From the NCBI RefSeq assembly GCF_042680885.1, contig NZ_JBHUEO010000004.1, positions 62,001-126,000 of the forward strand: a stretch of 64,000 nucleotides of DNA. The letters run 5' to 3'. Source of the DNA: Siminovitchia sediminis (lineage in GTDB: Bacteria > Bacillota > Bacilli > Bacillales > Bacillaceae_C). Shown piece by piece: positions 49,244-57,937 of the stretch (positions within the stretch are counted from its first letter, which is position 1; each line of letters starts with the position of its first letter). The translations under genes and the position numbers were made by a program. The notes beneath the pieces are model-generated. The model saw only the letters and a program-made list of their open reading frames with translations. It was not told the origin of the DNA and did not search any database.

Positions 49244-49433
49244 AAAAAAGTCCCGATCGTGCCGTCTTGAAGATCCTTTGTTTTGAACCCGCTCTCGGCA
49301 GGTGGGTGCCCTGCTCCAGGCTTCAGGCGTCCTCTGACCAAAGGCTTGCCCTCGTTCTGGAAACTCCAGGCTCCCGTAGGTAAAACTTGTCGGTCAAAAC
49401 GATAAGGTATTTAGACGAACACATCAGGACTTT
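49244..49433 (-). ncRNA. bsrA: 6S RNA (6S-1/BsrA type)
   Basis: RNA that binds the housekeeping RNA polymerase holoenzyme and mimics an open promoter. The minus-strand 5' end AAAGTCCTGATGTGTT matches the B. subtilis 6S-1 5' end as I remember it. The 3' end CGGGACTTTTTT pairs with the 5' AAAGTCC to close the rod and supplies the terminator run; the total is about 190 bases. The interior has paired segments (for example GTTTTGACC with the distal GGTTCAAAAC) around a central bubble. The position between aspS and tcdA (yrvM) is also that of B. subtilis bsrA. Confidence 0.92.
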
Positions 49434-49445
49434 CTTGTTGATTAA

Positions 49446-49474
49446 ATATTAGCATAGGAGCTTGAATATATCAA
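49446..49474 (-). promoter_or_regulatory. Sigma-A promoter of 6S RNA
   Basis: Minus-strand TTGATA (49469-49474), 17 bases, TAATAT (49446-49451). The start would fall several bases before the conserved 5' AAAGTCC, which fits the 5'-processed precursor known for B. subtilis 6S-1. Confidence 0.75.
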
Positions 49475-49506
49475 ACAAAATCAAATACAAAATTGTAAAT
49501 TTATTC

Positions 49507-51273
49507 CTATTCATTTTGGAGGCGCAAATGTAATTCCTTTAGCTGCTGACCGTCTACTTTATCCGGAGCATCCATTAATAGATCGCTCGCACTTGCTGTT
49601 TTCGGAAAAGCGATAGTATCTCTCAGGCTGTTTCTGCCCGCCAGAAGCATAACCAATCTGTCAAGACCTATGGCAATTCCTCCATGCGGGGGAGTACCAT
49701 ACTCAAAAGCTTCAAGCAAGAATCCGAATTGTTCTTGCGCTTCCTCTTCCTTAAATCCAAGAGCTTTAAACATTTTCTCCTGAATATCCCGTTCAAAGAT
49801 TCTCAGCGAACCTCCTCCCAGTTCATATCCATTCAAGACAATATCATATGCTTGGGCACGTACTTGTTCGGGATTTGATTCAAGAAGCCCTACATCTTCC
49901 CTTACCGGCATTGTAAACGGATGGTGCGCAGCAGTATACCGGCCTTCATCTTCATCATATTCCAACAATGGCCAGTCCGTCACCCAGAGAAAATTAAACT
50001 TGTTTTCATCAATGAGTCCAAGCTCTTTTCCCAGTTTTAAACGCAGAGCACTAAGCGCATCTGCAACAACAGTCCTTTTGTCCGCAACGTATAAAATTAA
50101 GTCACCTGTCTCCGCGTCAAGTGCAGCGGTCAGCTGATTCACCTCTTCTCCGCTGAAAAATTTGGCGATCGGTCCTTTGATGCCATCTTCATCTACTTTC
50201 ATCCAAGCCAAGCCTTTAGCACCATAAATGGCCACAAACTCAGTAAGTGCGTCAATATCTTTTCGTGAATATTTTTCGGATCCCTGCTTGACTACAATGG
50301 CCTTTACCTGACCACCTGATTTAACGGCTCCGGCAAACACCTTGAAATCTGAGTCCTTGACAATCTCAGAAACATCCCGAAGTTCCATGCCAAAGCGTGT
50401 ATCCGGTTTGTCACTGCCAAACCGATCCATTGCTTCATCATAGGTGATCACAGGAAACGGTGTAGGAATGTCAATGCCCTTTATATCTTTCATTATTTTT
50501 ACCATCATCGTTTCAACAAGGTTCATGATTTCTTGCTGGTCCATAAAGCTGGCTTCAATATCCACCTGGGTAAACTCCGGCTGGCGGTCAGCTCGTAAAT
50601 CCTCATCCCGGAAACAGCGTGCAATTTGGTAATACTTTTCAAAACCGCTTACCATCAACAATTGTTTAAAGATTTGAGGTGACTGCGGCAGTGCATAAAA
50701 TTCTCCGGGATGAACGCGGCTTGGGACAAGATAATCCCTTGCACCTTCAGGCGTACTCTTGGTCAGCATTGGCGTCTCAATATCCAAGAACCCGTTGTCA
50801 TCAAGATAGTTTCTGATTGTTTTCGTCACATCATGGCGCATTTTAAATACTTCAAACATTTCCGGTCTGCGGAGATCTAAGTAACGATATTTCAAACGAA
50901 TGTCTTCAGCAGCTTCCGTTCTGTCCTCAATCATAAATGGAGGAGTTTTTGACTTATTGATAATTTGAACTTCATGGACAATTACTTCAATGGTTCCAGT
51001 TTTTATTTTTGGATTATAAGTCGATTCATCCCGTTTGACGACTTTACCTTTAACATCCAGAACAAATTCGTTACGGATCGTTTCGGCGGTTTCCAAAGCC
51101 TTTTGTGACACCTCCGGGTTAAATACGATCTGAACGACACCTGTCCGGTCGCGAAGATCGATAAAGATTAACCCTCCCAAGTCACGCCGTCTCTGTACCC
51201 AGCCTTTTAAGACAACGGACTCCCCAATTGCACCTTCTGTTAATTCACCACAATAATAAGTTCTTCCATACAT
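49507..51273 (-). CDS. aspS: Aspartyl-tRNA synthetase
   Basis: Class II synthetase of 588 residues, bacterial type. It has an N-terminal OB anticodon-binding domain (GESVVLKGWVQRRRDLGGLIFIDLRDRTG, about 16-45), motif 2 area (FKQLLMVSGFEKYYQIARCFRDEDLRADRQPEFTQVD, about 200-235), the bacterial GAD insertion (about 290-420) and motif 3 GGIAIGLDRLVMLLAGRNSLRDTIAFPK near 530. ATG 51273 has AAGGAG ahead. It follows hisS by 13 bases and shares its T-box leader. No terminator is seen before the 6S promoter. Confidence 0.97.
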   Translation of the reverse strand: MYGRTYYCGELTEGAIGESVVLKGWVQRRRDLGGLIFIDLRDRTGVVQIVFNPEVSQKALETAETIRNEFVLDVKGKVVKRDESTYNPKIKTGTIEVIVHEVQIINKSKTPPFMIEDRTEAAEDIRLKYRYLDLRRPEMFEVFKMRHDVTKTIRNYLDDNGFLDIETPMLTKSTPEGARDYLVPSRVHPGEFYALPQSPQIFKQLLMVSGFEKYYQIARCFRDEDLRADRQPEFTQVDIEASFMDQQEIMNLVETMMVKIMKDIKGIDIPTPFPVITYDEAMDRFGSDKPDTRFGMELRDVSEIVKDSDFKVFAGAVKSGGQVKAIVVKQGSEKYSRKDIDALTEFVAIYGAKGLAWMKVDEDGIKGPIAKFFSGEEVNQLTAALDAETGDLILYVADKRTVVADALSALRLKLGKELGLIDENKFNFLWVTDWPLLEYDEDEGRYTAAHHPFTMPVREDVGLLESNPEQVRAQAYDIVLNGYELGGGSLRIFERDIQEKMFKALGFKEEEAQEQFGFLLEAFEYGTPPHGGIAIGLDRLVMLLAGRNSLRDTIAFPKTASASDLLMDAPDKVDGQQLKELHLRLQNE

Positions 51274-51286
51274 ATTCAGACTCTCC

Positions 51287-52555
51287 TTATCCTTCACTTC
51301 TTAAATATCCTGGCAGATGGTCAAACGGAACTCTTTCTTGATCACCGGTTGTTAAATTTTTAACCATTGCGTTTCCGCTCTCCAGTTCATCTTCTCCAAT
51401 AATTAAAGCAAATTTAGCACCGATTCGCTCCGCTGCTTTAAATTGAGCCTTCATTTTTCGGCCCATATAATCCTTCTCCGCGGAGAAACCTTCCCTGCGA
51501 AGCTTTTGTAATAATGGTACAGCATAATCTATCGCCTTTTCACCCAGGGCAATAATATAGCAATCCACCGCATGTTCCTGCGGCAATTCCACTCCTTCAG
51601 CTTCAAGGGCACTTAAGAGGCGTTCAATGCTGAGGGCAAACCCGATCCCCGGCTGGTCCGGACCGCCAACCTCCTGTACCAGACCATTATATCTGCCGCC
51701 GCCGCACAACGTTGTAATGGCTCCAAAACCATCTGCTTCGCTCATAATTTCAAAAGCAGTGTGGTTATAATAATCCAGCCCCCTTACAAGTGTGGGATCG
51801 ACCACATATTCGATGTCCATATCTGATAAGTGTTGTTTTACCGCTTCAAAATATTGGAGAGATTCGTCATTCAAATAATCAAGAATCGATGGAGCCGACT
51901 TCATGAGCTGATGGTCGCGATCCTTTTTGCAATCTAAAATTCTGAGCGGGTTCGTCTCAAGACGCTGCCGGCAGTCCTTACAAAATTCTCCAATTCTTGG
52001 TTTAAAATGATGGATTAATGCATCCCTGTGCGCTTTTCTGCTTGATGTATCACCAAGGCTGTTAATCACAAGACGCAGTTTCTTCAATCCCAGTTCTTTA
52101 TAAAGCTCCATGGCAAGTGATATCACTTCCGCGTCAATAGACGGGTCGTTGCTCCCTATTGCTTCAACCCCAAATTGGATAAACTGGCGGTAGCGCCCTG
52201 CCTGCGGCCGTTCATAACGGAACATCGGTCCAAAATAATATAACTTGACCGGTTGAGCAGCCTGTCCATACATTTTATTTTCTGCATAAGACCTGACAAC
52301 AGCAGCTGTTCCTTCCGGCCTAAGTGTAAGGCTCCGTCCTCCCCGGTCTTCAAACGTATACATTTCTTTTTGGACGATGTCTGTCGTATCCCCTACACTT
52401 CTTTGAAAAAGCTCAGTATGTTCAAAGATAGGAGTTCTGATTTCTTTATATAAAAACCTGTTGCATATTTCTTTGGCTTTCTTTTCGATAAACTGCCATT
52501 TTTCAATTTCACCAGGAAGAATATCCTGTGTACCTCTTGGAATTTGAATCGACAA
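51287..52555 (-). CDS. hisS: Histidyl-tRNA synthetase
   Basis: Class II synthetase of 422 residues: IPRGTQDILPGEIEKW at the start, motif 1 (RFLYKEIRTPIFEHTELFQRS), motif 2 LTLRPEGTAAVVRSYAENKMYG (about 75-96), the histidine loop LVRGLDYYNHTAFEI (about 255) and the C-terminal anticodon domain (VDCYIIALGEKAIDYAVPLLQKLRREG). TTG 52555 is chosen because AAAGGAGAT is about 7 bases ahead and MSIQIPRG aligns with B. subtilis MGYNIPRG; ATG 52561 lies too near the ribosome site. Confidence 0.96.
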   Translation of the reverse strand: MSIQIPRGTQDILPGEIEKWQFIEKKAKEICNRFLYKEIRTPIFEHTELFQRSVGDTTDIVQKEMYTFEDRGGRSLTLRPEGTAAVVRSYAENKMYGQAAQPVKLYYFGPMFRYERPQAGRYRQFIQFGVEAIGSNDPSIDAEVISLAMELYKELGLKKLRLVINSLGDTSSRKAHRDALIHHFKPRIGEFCKDCRQRLETNPLRILDCKKDRDHQLMKSAPSILDYLNDESLQYFEAVKQHLSDMDIEYVVDPTLVRGLDYYNHTAFEIMSEADGFGAITTLCGGGRYNGLVQEVGGPDQPGIGFALSIERLLSALEAEGVELPQEHAVDCYIIALGEKAIDYAVPLLQKLRREGFSAEKDYMGRKMKAQFKAAERIGAKFALIIGEDELESGNAMVKNLTTGDQERVPFDHLPGYLRSEG

Positions 52556-52861
52556 CCTCATATCTCCTTTCCAGCACCTATATATAAAACAAAAATACTC
52601 CCGGTCTCTTGTTTCGAAAAACAAGGGACGAGAGTATTTCCCGCGGTGCCACCCTTTTTAAAAGCAATCATGCACTTTCACTTTTTCACGTAACGTGTGT
52701 GTAACGTCCAGCCCCTACTAGGCATAACTGTTCGAGGAGGAATCCTAAGGAGTGTCTTTCATTAAGGCAATTTGCGGAAATACTTTCAGCCTGGATATTT
52801 CCTCTCTGATCAAATCGTTCCCAATTACTTTCTCCCTCAACGGATGGATCTGTTTAATTTC
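52556..52861 (-). ncRNA. T-box riboswitch of hisS-aspS
   Basis: Minus-strand T-box core GGGTGGCACCGCG at 52642-52654, followed by a long terminator stem (AAATACTCTCGTCCCTTGTTT pairing with AAACAAGAGACCGGGAGTATTT, given here as two arms at about 52592-52640) and a T-run. GGCTGAAAG at about 52784-52792 is a conserved stem I feature. The candidate specifier segment is GACAC at 52752-52756, which holds overlapping GAC (Asp) and CAC (His) codons. The alaS leader has GCT in the analogous place. Confidence 0.92.
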
Positions 52862-52867
52862 ACTATC

Positions 52868-52896
52868 ATCATACGAATGTGCATTGAATTTGTCAA
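52868..52896 (-). promoter_or_regulatory. Sigma-A promoter of hisS-aspS
   Basis: Minus-strand TTGACA (52891-52896), 17 bases, TATGAT (52868-52873). It starts 3 bases after the yrzK stop codon. Confidence 0.88.
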
Positions 52897-52899
52897 TGG

Positions 52900-53076
52900 T
52901 TAACCTCTCTCCAGCTCTTTTTTCATAAAAGAAATACTCGTATGATCCACTCCCGCTTCATTTGTAACAACAGCAAGACCTTCCCGCTGTTCATTCTCGG
53001 CGGTGTTTTGCCAGTGGAGCCCGTCCATATCCTGCATGGAAGTTCCTGCAAATCTGCCTTTATCGTTGATCCTCAT
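52900..53076 (-). CDS. yrzK: YrzK-like small protein
   Basis: Fifty-eight-residue soluble protein (RINDKGRFAGTSMQDMDGLHW, then REGLAVVTNEAGVDHTSISFMKKELERG). No cysteine, signal or membrane part. It is assigned to yrzK by position between hisS and yrvJ and by the AGTxMQDMDGLHW pattern as I remember it. ATG 53076 has GGAGG nine bases ahead. Function unknown. Confidence 0.8.
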   Translation of the reverse strand: MRINDKGRFAGTSMQDMDGLHWQNTAENEQREGLAVVTNEAGVDHTSISFMKKELERG

Positions 53077-53226
53077 CCAATGAATCCTCCCAAAAGTTGA
53101 TTCCTTTATTATTGCCCTACGGACAAAAATCTATCAAAAATTGAAGAAAAACATACCCATTCCAACCTTTTTTATTTTGACCCATCATGCGATAATAATG
53201 ATCAAGAGAGAGAGGCGGTAAATATA

Positions 53227-54495
53227 GTGGGGAAAAAAGCATTTCTGATCATGTTCATACTGATATCAATGATTGCCGGGTGCAGCAAAGACCCCTCTCC
53301 TGTCATTTCTGATACAGAAACCGCCACCATTGCAGGTGAAGTGGTTAATGTGCGCGAAAAGCCCGGCACTTCCTATTCCATCATTACCCAAATACATCAG
53401 GGGGAAACATACCCTGTTATAGATAAAAAAAACGACTGGATTGAAATTAAATTAGATTCCGAAGAAACAGGCTGGATCGCCGGCTGGCTGGCCACTGTCC
53501 AAGCGGGAGAGACCATACAAAAAGCAGGGGTTGTTACGGTGCAGCAATTAAATGTTCGTTCAAAGCCAAGTACTGACAGTGAGGCAGTGGGCACACTTCA
53601 GGAAGGGGATACGGTTCATGTACTGGACGAAGAGAATGGGTGGATGAAAATTTTTTACCATTCCAGCACAGCTTGGGTGAGCGACAGGTATATACAGATT
53701 CAGGCAAATGAACAGTCTGAAAATCACAGCCGGATTGCAGAAAATATCATGGTTCTTCATGATGATTCCAATGTAAGGAAGAAACCGGATATCCAGTCCA
53801 ACATTGTGGGACAGGCTCATGCCGGTGAAATATATCAAGTGTTGGATGAACAAGATGGCTGGTTCCAAATTGAAACAACAAAAGGAAAAAAAGGCTATAT
53901 TCCCGAATGGATTGTTTCCTCCACTGACCGGCCCGCCGGCATTAGGAAAAATGGAAAAGGCCTGTCAGATCAACTGATCGTGATTGATGCAGGACATGGT
54001 GGACATGATCAGGGGGCAGCAGGAATCAATGGAACGATTGAGAAAGAATTAACATTGGAAACGGCTAAATTGCTGAAAAAAAAGCTTGAAAAAGCCGGAG
54101 CAGACATTTTATTAACAAGATCAAGCGATCAGTACGTTCCCCTGCAACAGCGTACAATGATGGCTGCCGAAAATGAGGCAGACGCTTTTATCAGCCTGCA
54201 TTATGACAGCATTGAAGAAGATTCGGCATCGGGACACACAACATACTACTACTATGCTTACGAAAAGCGCCTGGCGGATACGATTCATAGCCATCTGTCA
54301 AAAGCCATTAAACTGAAAGACAGGGGTTCAAACTTCGGTAATTATTATGTCATGAGGGAGAATACACAGCCGGCCGTGTTGCTCGAATTGGGTTATTTGA
54401 GCAATGAAGAGGAAGAGCAATTGATCAAAACAAAAAAATACCGTGAAATGATCACAGATGCGATTGTTGAGGGCCTCAAAGATTACTATGATTAA
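53227..54495 (+). CDS. yrvJ: N-acetylmuramoyl-L-alanine amidase with SH3 repeats, predicted lipoprotein (YrvJ-like)
   Basis: Secreted cell-wall hydrolase, 422 residues. The N-terminus KKAFLIMFILISMIAGCSKD is a signal with lipobox IAGC (Cys at about 19), so a lipoprotein. Three bacterial SH3 domains follow (VVNVREKPGTSYSIITQI; QLNVRSKPSTDSEAVGTL; DSNVRKKPDIQSNIVGQA; about 30-230). The C-terminal Amidase_3 domain has LIVIDAGHGGHDQGAAG (zinc His), AFISLHYDS and AVLLELGYLSNEEE (catalytic Glu). GTG 53227 has GAGGCGG ahead. Alone on the plus strand, with a terminator. Confidence 0.92.
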   Translation: MGKKAFLIMFILISMIAGCSKDPSPVISDTETATIAGEVVNVREKPGTSYSIITQIHQGETYPVIDKKNDWIEIKLDSEETGWIAGWLATVQAGETIQKAGVVTVQQLNVRSKPSTDSEAVGTLQEGDTVHVLDEENGWMKIFYHSSTAWVSDRYIQIQANEQSENHSRIAENIMVLHDDSNVRKKPDIQSNIVGQAHAGEIYQVLDEQDGWFQIETTKGKKGYIPEWIVSSTDRPAGIRKNGKGLSDQLIVIDAGHGGHDQGAAGINGTIEKELTLETAKLLKKKLEKAGADILLTRSSDQYVPLQQRTMMAAENEADAFISLHYDSIEEDSASGHTTYYYYAYEKRLADTIHSHLSKAIKLKDRGSNFGNYYVMRENTQPAVLLELGYLSNEEEEQLIKTKKYREMITDAIVEGLKDYYD

Positions 54496-54587
54496 TCACA
54501 CAATCACGACTTATACACCCAATTGCTGCAGCTTGTCATTGCGGGAAGATCAATACGTATTGTTGCATGGATTTTTTGGACATGTTC

Positions 54588-54627
54588 AAAAAAGTCAGTT
54601 GCGAGACGTTCCGCATCTGACTTTTTT
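54588..54627. terminator. Bidirectional terminator, yrvJ / dtd
   Basis: Eleven-bp outer stem AAAAAAGTCAG/CTGACTTTTTT, with a further inner TGCG/CGCA pair across one mismatch. A-run and T-run let it work on both strands. Confidence 0.88.
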
Positions 54628-54630
54628 CCA

Positions 54631-55077
54631 TTAATTATGATTTTTTTCCAACAGGAGTGTAACAGGCCCGTCATTGACCAATTCCACTTCCATTTTTCCT
54701 CCAAATATGCCCGTTTCCACATGAATACCCTTTTTGCGGAGCAGATGATTAAACTGTTCATAGAGCGAAAGGGCCAAATCAGGAGGAGCCGCATCCACAA
54801 AGCTTGGCCGTCTGCCTTTTTGACAGTCGGCATAAAGGGTGAACTGGGAGACAGACAGAATGTCCCCTCCCACATCTTTCAAGGAACGGTTCATCTTTCC
54901 TTCTTCATCTTCAAAAATTCGCAAATGCACAATCTTTTCTGCCAGCCATTCTGCTTCTTGGACCGTGTCCTGATAAGTAACGCCTACGAGCAAAACAACA
55001 CCTTGGCCGATAGAACCCGTTACTTTACCATCAACGGTGACTTGGGCCCGGCTGCACCTTTGTAACACAACTTTCAC
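54631..55077 (-). CDS. dtd: D-aminoacyl-tRNA deacylase
   Basis: Removes D-amino acids from mischarged tRNAs. 148 residues: MKVVLQRCSRAQVTVDGKVTGSIGQGVVLLVGV, the SQFTLYADCQKGRRPSF active-site motif (about 78-94) and the trans-editing loop VNDGPVTLLLE (about 132-142; the usual NxGPVT). GTG 55077 has AAAGGAG ahead. It follows relA by 14 bases, as in B. subtilis. Confidence 0.96.
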   Translation of the reverse strand: MKVVLQRCSRAQVTVDGKVTGSIGQGVVLLVGVTYQDTVQEAEWLAEKIVHLRIFEDEEGKMNRSLKDVGGDILSVSQFTLYADCQKGRRPSFVDAAPPDLALSLYEQFNHLLRKKGIHVETGIFGGKMEVELVNDGPVTLLLEKNHN

Positions 55078-55091
55078 GTATCCATGCTCCT

Positions 55092-57278
55092 TTAGTTCAT
55101 TACCCGATGAACTGCATATATATCCGGGATCTGCTTAATTTTTTCCACCACTTTATGAAGATGGCTGATATTATGAATCGCAATGGTCACCATGATTGTA
55201 ACCATTTTATTTCGGTCCGTTCGGCCGCTGACGGCCGTAATATTTGTTTTTGTGCCACTTACAGTCTGCAAAACTTCATTTAACAGCCCTCTCCGATCGT
55301 AACCCAATACCTCAATGTCCACATTATATTCTTTCCTTGTGCCGCCGTCTTGAACCCACTCCACAGATATGAGCCGATTTTCCTGCTCGGTATTAGAAAC
55401 ATTCGGGCAATCTCTTCGGTGGACAGAAACACCCCTGCCCTTAGTAATAAAACCAACAATATCATCTCCGGGAACAGGGTTGCAGCAGCGGGAAAGTCGG
55501 ATGAGAAGATTATCTGCTCCTTTTACCTTGACCCCTGCATCATGTTTTCGAGGCCGGTTTATCTGCCTTCCTTCTGTGATTTCCTTTACAGCCTCTTCCT
55601 CATCCCGTTTTTTCCTCCATTTTTCAGCAAGACGATTGGCTACCTGCTGAGCGGAGATACCATTATAACCTACAGCGGCATACATATCATCTTTTGTGGG
55701 AAAATTAAATTTTTCTGCAGTTCTCTCAATATTTTCAGGAGTAAGAACTTCTTTAATATCAAAATCCATTTCTTTGATCTCTTTTTCAATTAATTCCTTA
55801 CCCTTGATGATATTTTCTTCTTTCCTCTGCTTTTTAAAAAACTGCCTGATCTTATTTTTAGCCTGGGATGTCTGCGCCAGCTTTAACCAATCCTGACTGG
55901 GTCCATAGGAATGTTTGGATGTCAGCACTTCAACAATATCACCAGTATGAAGTTTATGATCGAGCGTGACCATCTTCCCGTTTACTTTAGCACCAATCGT
56001 TTGATTGCCGATTTCCGAATGAATCCTATAGGCAAAATCTATAGGTACCGATCCTGCAGGAAGCTCTATAACATCCCCTTTGGGAGTAAACACAAACACC
56101 ATATCGGAGAATAAATCAATTTTTAATGACTCCATGAACTCTTCAGCATTTGCTGCTTCATTCTGGAACTCCAGTATTTCTCTAAACCAGGACAGCTTTT
56201 TATCAAACGTTGCAAGCTTGTCAATCGTTTTTCCTTCTTTATATGCCCAATGCGCCGCAATTCCGTATTCGGCAATCCGATGCATTTCAATTGTCCTGAT
56301 CTGTACTTCAAGAGGTTCTCCTTTAGGCCCTATGACTGTTGTATGAAGTGACTGATACATATTAGTCTTAGGCATGGCAATATAATCTTTGAACCTTCCC
56401 GGCATTGGCTTCCAGCATGTATGAATAATTCCGAGCACTGCATAGCAATCCTTAATACTGTTGACAATAATCCTTACGGCCAGCAGATCATAAATTTCAT
56501 TAAACTGCTTATGTTGCAACGTCATTTTTCGATAGATAGAGTATAAATGTTTGGGCCGGCCATACAGCTCAGCTTTAATTTCCACTTCCTCCAGCCTGTT
56601 TCTTACTTCCTCAATGACATTTTCTAAATACTCTTCTCTTTCCGCCCTTTTTCTTTTCATTAAGTTAACGATTCGGTAATATTGCTGAGGATTTAAATAA
56701 CGGAGTGATATATCCTCCAGTTCCCACTTAATCTTGGAGATACCGAGACGATGGGCCAGGGGTGCAAAAATCTCAAGCGTTTCGTTGGCAATCCTTCTTT
56801 GTTTTTCGGGCGCCAGATGTTTTAAGGTCCTCATATTATGGAGTCGGTCTGCGAGTTTAATTAAAATGACGCGAATGTCCTTCGCCATCGCAACGAACAT
56901 TTTCCGGTGGTTTTCTGCCTGCTGCTGTTCATGTGACTTATACTTTATCTTTCCGAGCTTGGTGACACCATCAACGAGCATGGCCACTTCCTCGCCGAAT
57001 TCCTCCGTTAACTGTTCAATCGTTACATCGGTATCTTCCACAACATCGTGGAGAAAGCCCGCCGCCACTGTTGCCGGATCCAATTCAAGGTCTGCCAATA
57101 TTCCTGCTACCTGAACCGGATGGATAATATACGGCTCGCCTGACTTTCGAAATTGATCCTTATGTGCCAACCGGGCAAATTCAAATGCCTTCATGACTAG
57201 TTCGGCGTGTTCATCATTTAAATATTTTGTTGTCCGTTCAAAAACATCTTCAGCTGTTAATATGCTATCTTTTGCCAC
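55092..57278 (-). CDS. relA: RelA, bifunctional (p)ppGpp synthetase/hydrolase
   Basis: Stringent-response enzyme of the Rel type, 728 residues. HD hydrolase domain with FLHDVVEDTD (about 74-83), synthetase domain with GRPKHLYSIYRKM and YDLLAVRIIVNS (about 240-275), TGS domain (MVFVFTPKGDVIELPAGSVPIDFAYRIH), zinc-finger-like part (LSRCCNPVPGDDIVGFITKGRGVSVHRRDCPN) and an ACT domain at the end. GTG 57278 (AAGGTG ahead) gives MAKDSILTAEDVF, like B. subtilis. A hairpin after apt suggests that relA also has its own promoter. Confidence 0.97.
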   Translation of the reverse strand: MAKDSILTAEDVFERTTKYLNDEHAELVMKAFEFARLAHKDQFRKSGEPYIIHPVQVAGILADLELDPATVAAGFLHDVVEDTDVTIEQLTEEFGEEVAMLVDGVTKLGKIKYKSHEQQQAENHRKMFVAMAKDIRVILIKLADRLHNMRTLKHLAPEKQRRIANETLEIFAPLAHRLGISKIKWELEDISLRYLNPQQYYRIVNLMKRKRAEREEYLENVIEEVRNRLEEVEIKAELYGRPKHLYSIYRKMTLQHKQFNEIYDLLAVRIIVNSIKDCYAVLGIIHTCWKPMPGRFKDYIAMPKTNMYQSLHTTVIGPKGEPLEVQIRTIEMHRIAEYGIAAHWAYKEGKTIDKLATFDKKLSWFREILEFQNEAANAEEFMESLKIDLFSDMVFVFTPKGDVIELPAGSVPIDFAYRIHSEIGNQTIGAKVNGKMVTLDHKLHTGDIVEVLTSKHSYGPSQDWLKLAQTSQAKNKIRQFFKKQRKEENIIKGKELIEKEIKEMDFDIKEVLTPENIERTAEKFNFPTKDDMYAAVGYNGISAQQVANRLAEKWRKKRDEEEAVKEITEGRQINRPRKHDAGVKVKGADNLLIRLSRCCNPVPGDDIVGFITKGRGVSVHRRDCPNVSNTEQENRLISVEWVQDGGTRKEYNVDIEVLGYDRRGLLNEVLQTVSGTKTNITAVSGRTDRNKMVTIMVTIAIHNISHLHKVVEKIKQIPDIYAVHRVMN

Positions 57279-57388
57279 AAGGATCACCTTTTTACAAATA
57301 AATATGATATAAAATCAAAATGTAACGCATTTCAGTGATATAAATTTAATATATGAATACTATTATGGTTTTTACAGCAATACTTGTA

Positions 57389-57410
57389 AAAGCACTCTTA
57401 CGAGTGCTTT
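57389..57410 (-). terminator. Hairpin between apt and relA
   Basis: Nine-bp perfect stem AAAGCACTC/GAGTGCTTT, 4-base loop, then TTTAC on the minus strand, 15 bases after the apt stop. The U-run is short, so partial termination is likely. Confidence 0.7.
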
Positions 57411-57424
57411 GGCTGTTGTTACAT

Positions 57425-57937
57425 CTAAAACGACATGAGTGACAGAAGGTCGTAATCCTCCAGCTTATCTCTTCCGTTCAAATAAGACAGCTCAATGAGG
57501 AAAGCAATTCCTGCAACGACCCCTCCCAATTTTTCCACAAGCTCGATCGTGGCTTTGATGGTTCCTCCGGTCGCCAATAAATCATCAGTGATTAAAACAC
57601 GCTGCCCTTTTTTGATGGCATCTTTGTGTATAGTCAGAGCATCTTTACCATATTCTTTTCCATAGCTGGCCTTAATGGTTTCTCTCGGAAGTTTTCCCTC
57701 TTTTCTTACCGGTGCAAATCCTACACCCAGAGCATAAGCGACCGGACAGCCAATGATGAAGCCGCGTGCTTCCGGACCAACTACAATGTCAATTTCTTTT
57801 TCCTTTGCGTACTCAACGATTTGATCTGTTGCATATCGAAACGCTTCGCCGTTATCCATCAAGGTGGTAATGTCCTTAAATAATACACCTTTTTGCGGCC
57901 AATCAGGAACGATTGTAATATATTGTTTTAAGTCCAT
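57425..57937 (-). CDS. apt: Adenine phosphoribosyltransferase
   Basis: Salvages adenine to AMP using PRPP. 170 residues: ITIVPDWPQKGVLFKDITTLM (about 7-27), GPEARGFIIGCPVAYALG (about 55-72), REGKLPRETIKASYGKEYG flexible loop and the PRPP motif RVLITDDLLATGGTIKATIELV (about 113-134). The start is ATG 57937; the coding region overlaps the end of recJ by 10 bases. Confidence 0.96.
   Translation of the reverse strand: MDLKQYITIVPDWPQKGVLFKDITTLMDNGEAFRYATDQIVEYAKEKEIDIVVGPEARGFIIGCPVAYALGVGFAPVRKEGKLPRETIKASYGKEYGKDALTIHKDAIKKGQRVLITDDLLATGGTIKATIELVEKLGGVVAGIAFLIELSYLNGRDKLEDYDLLSLMSF

Noticed and set aside
49087..49341. Minus-strand 84-codon frame
   Set aside because: It overlaps the 3' half of the 6S RNA and both terminators; no ribosome site.
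57288..57388. A sigma-A promoter for relA
   Set aside because: The AT-rich stretch offers several weak hexamers, none with both a fair -35 and 16-18 base spacing.
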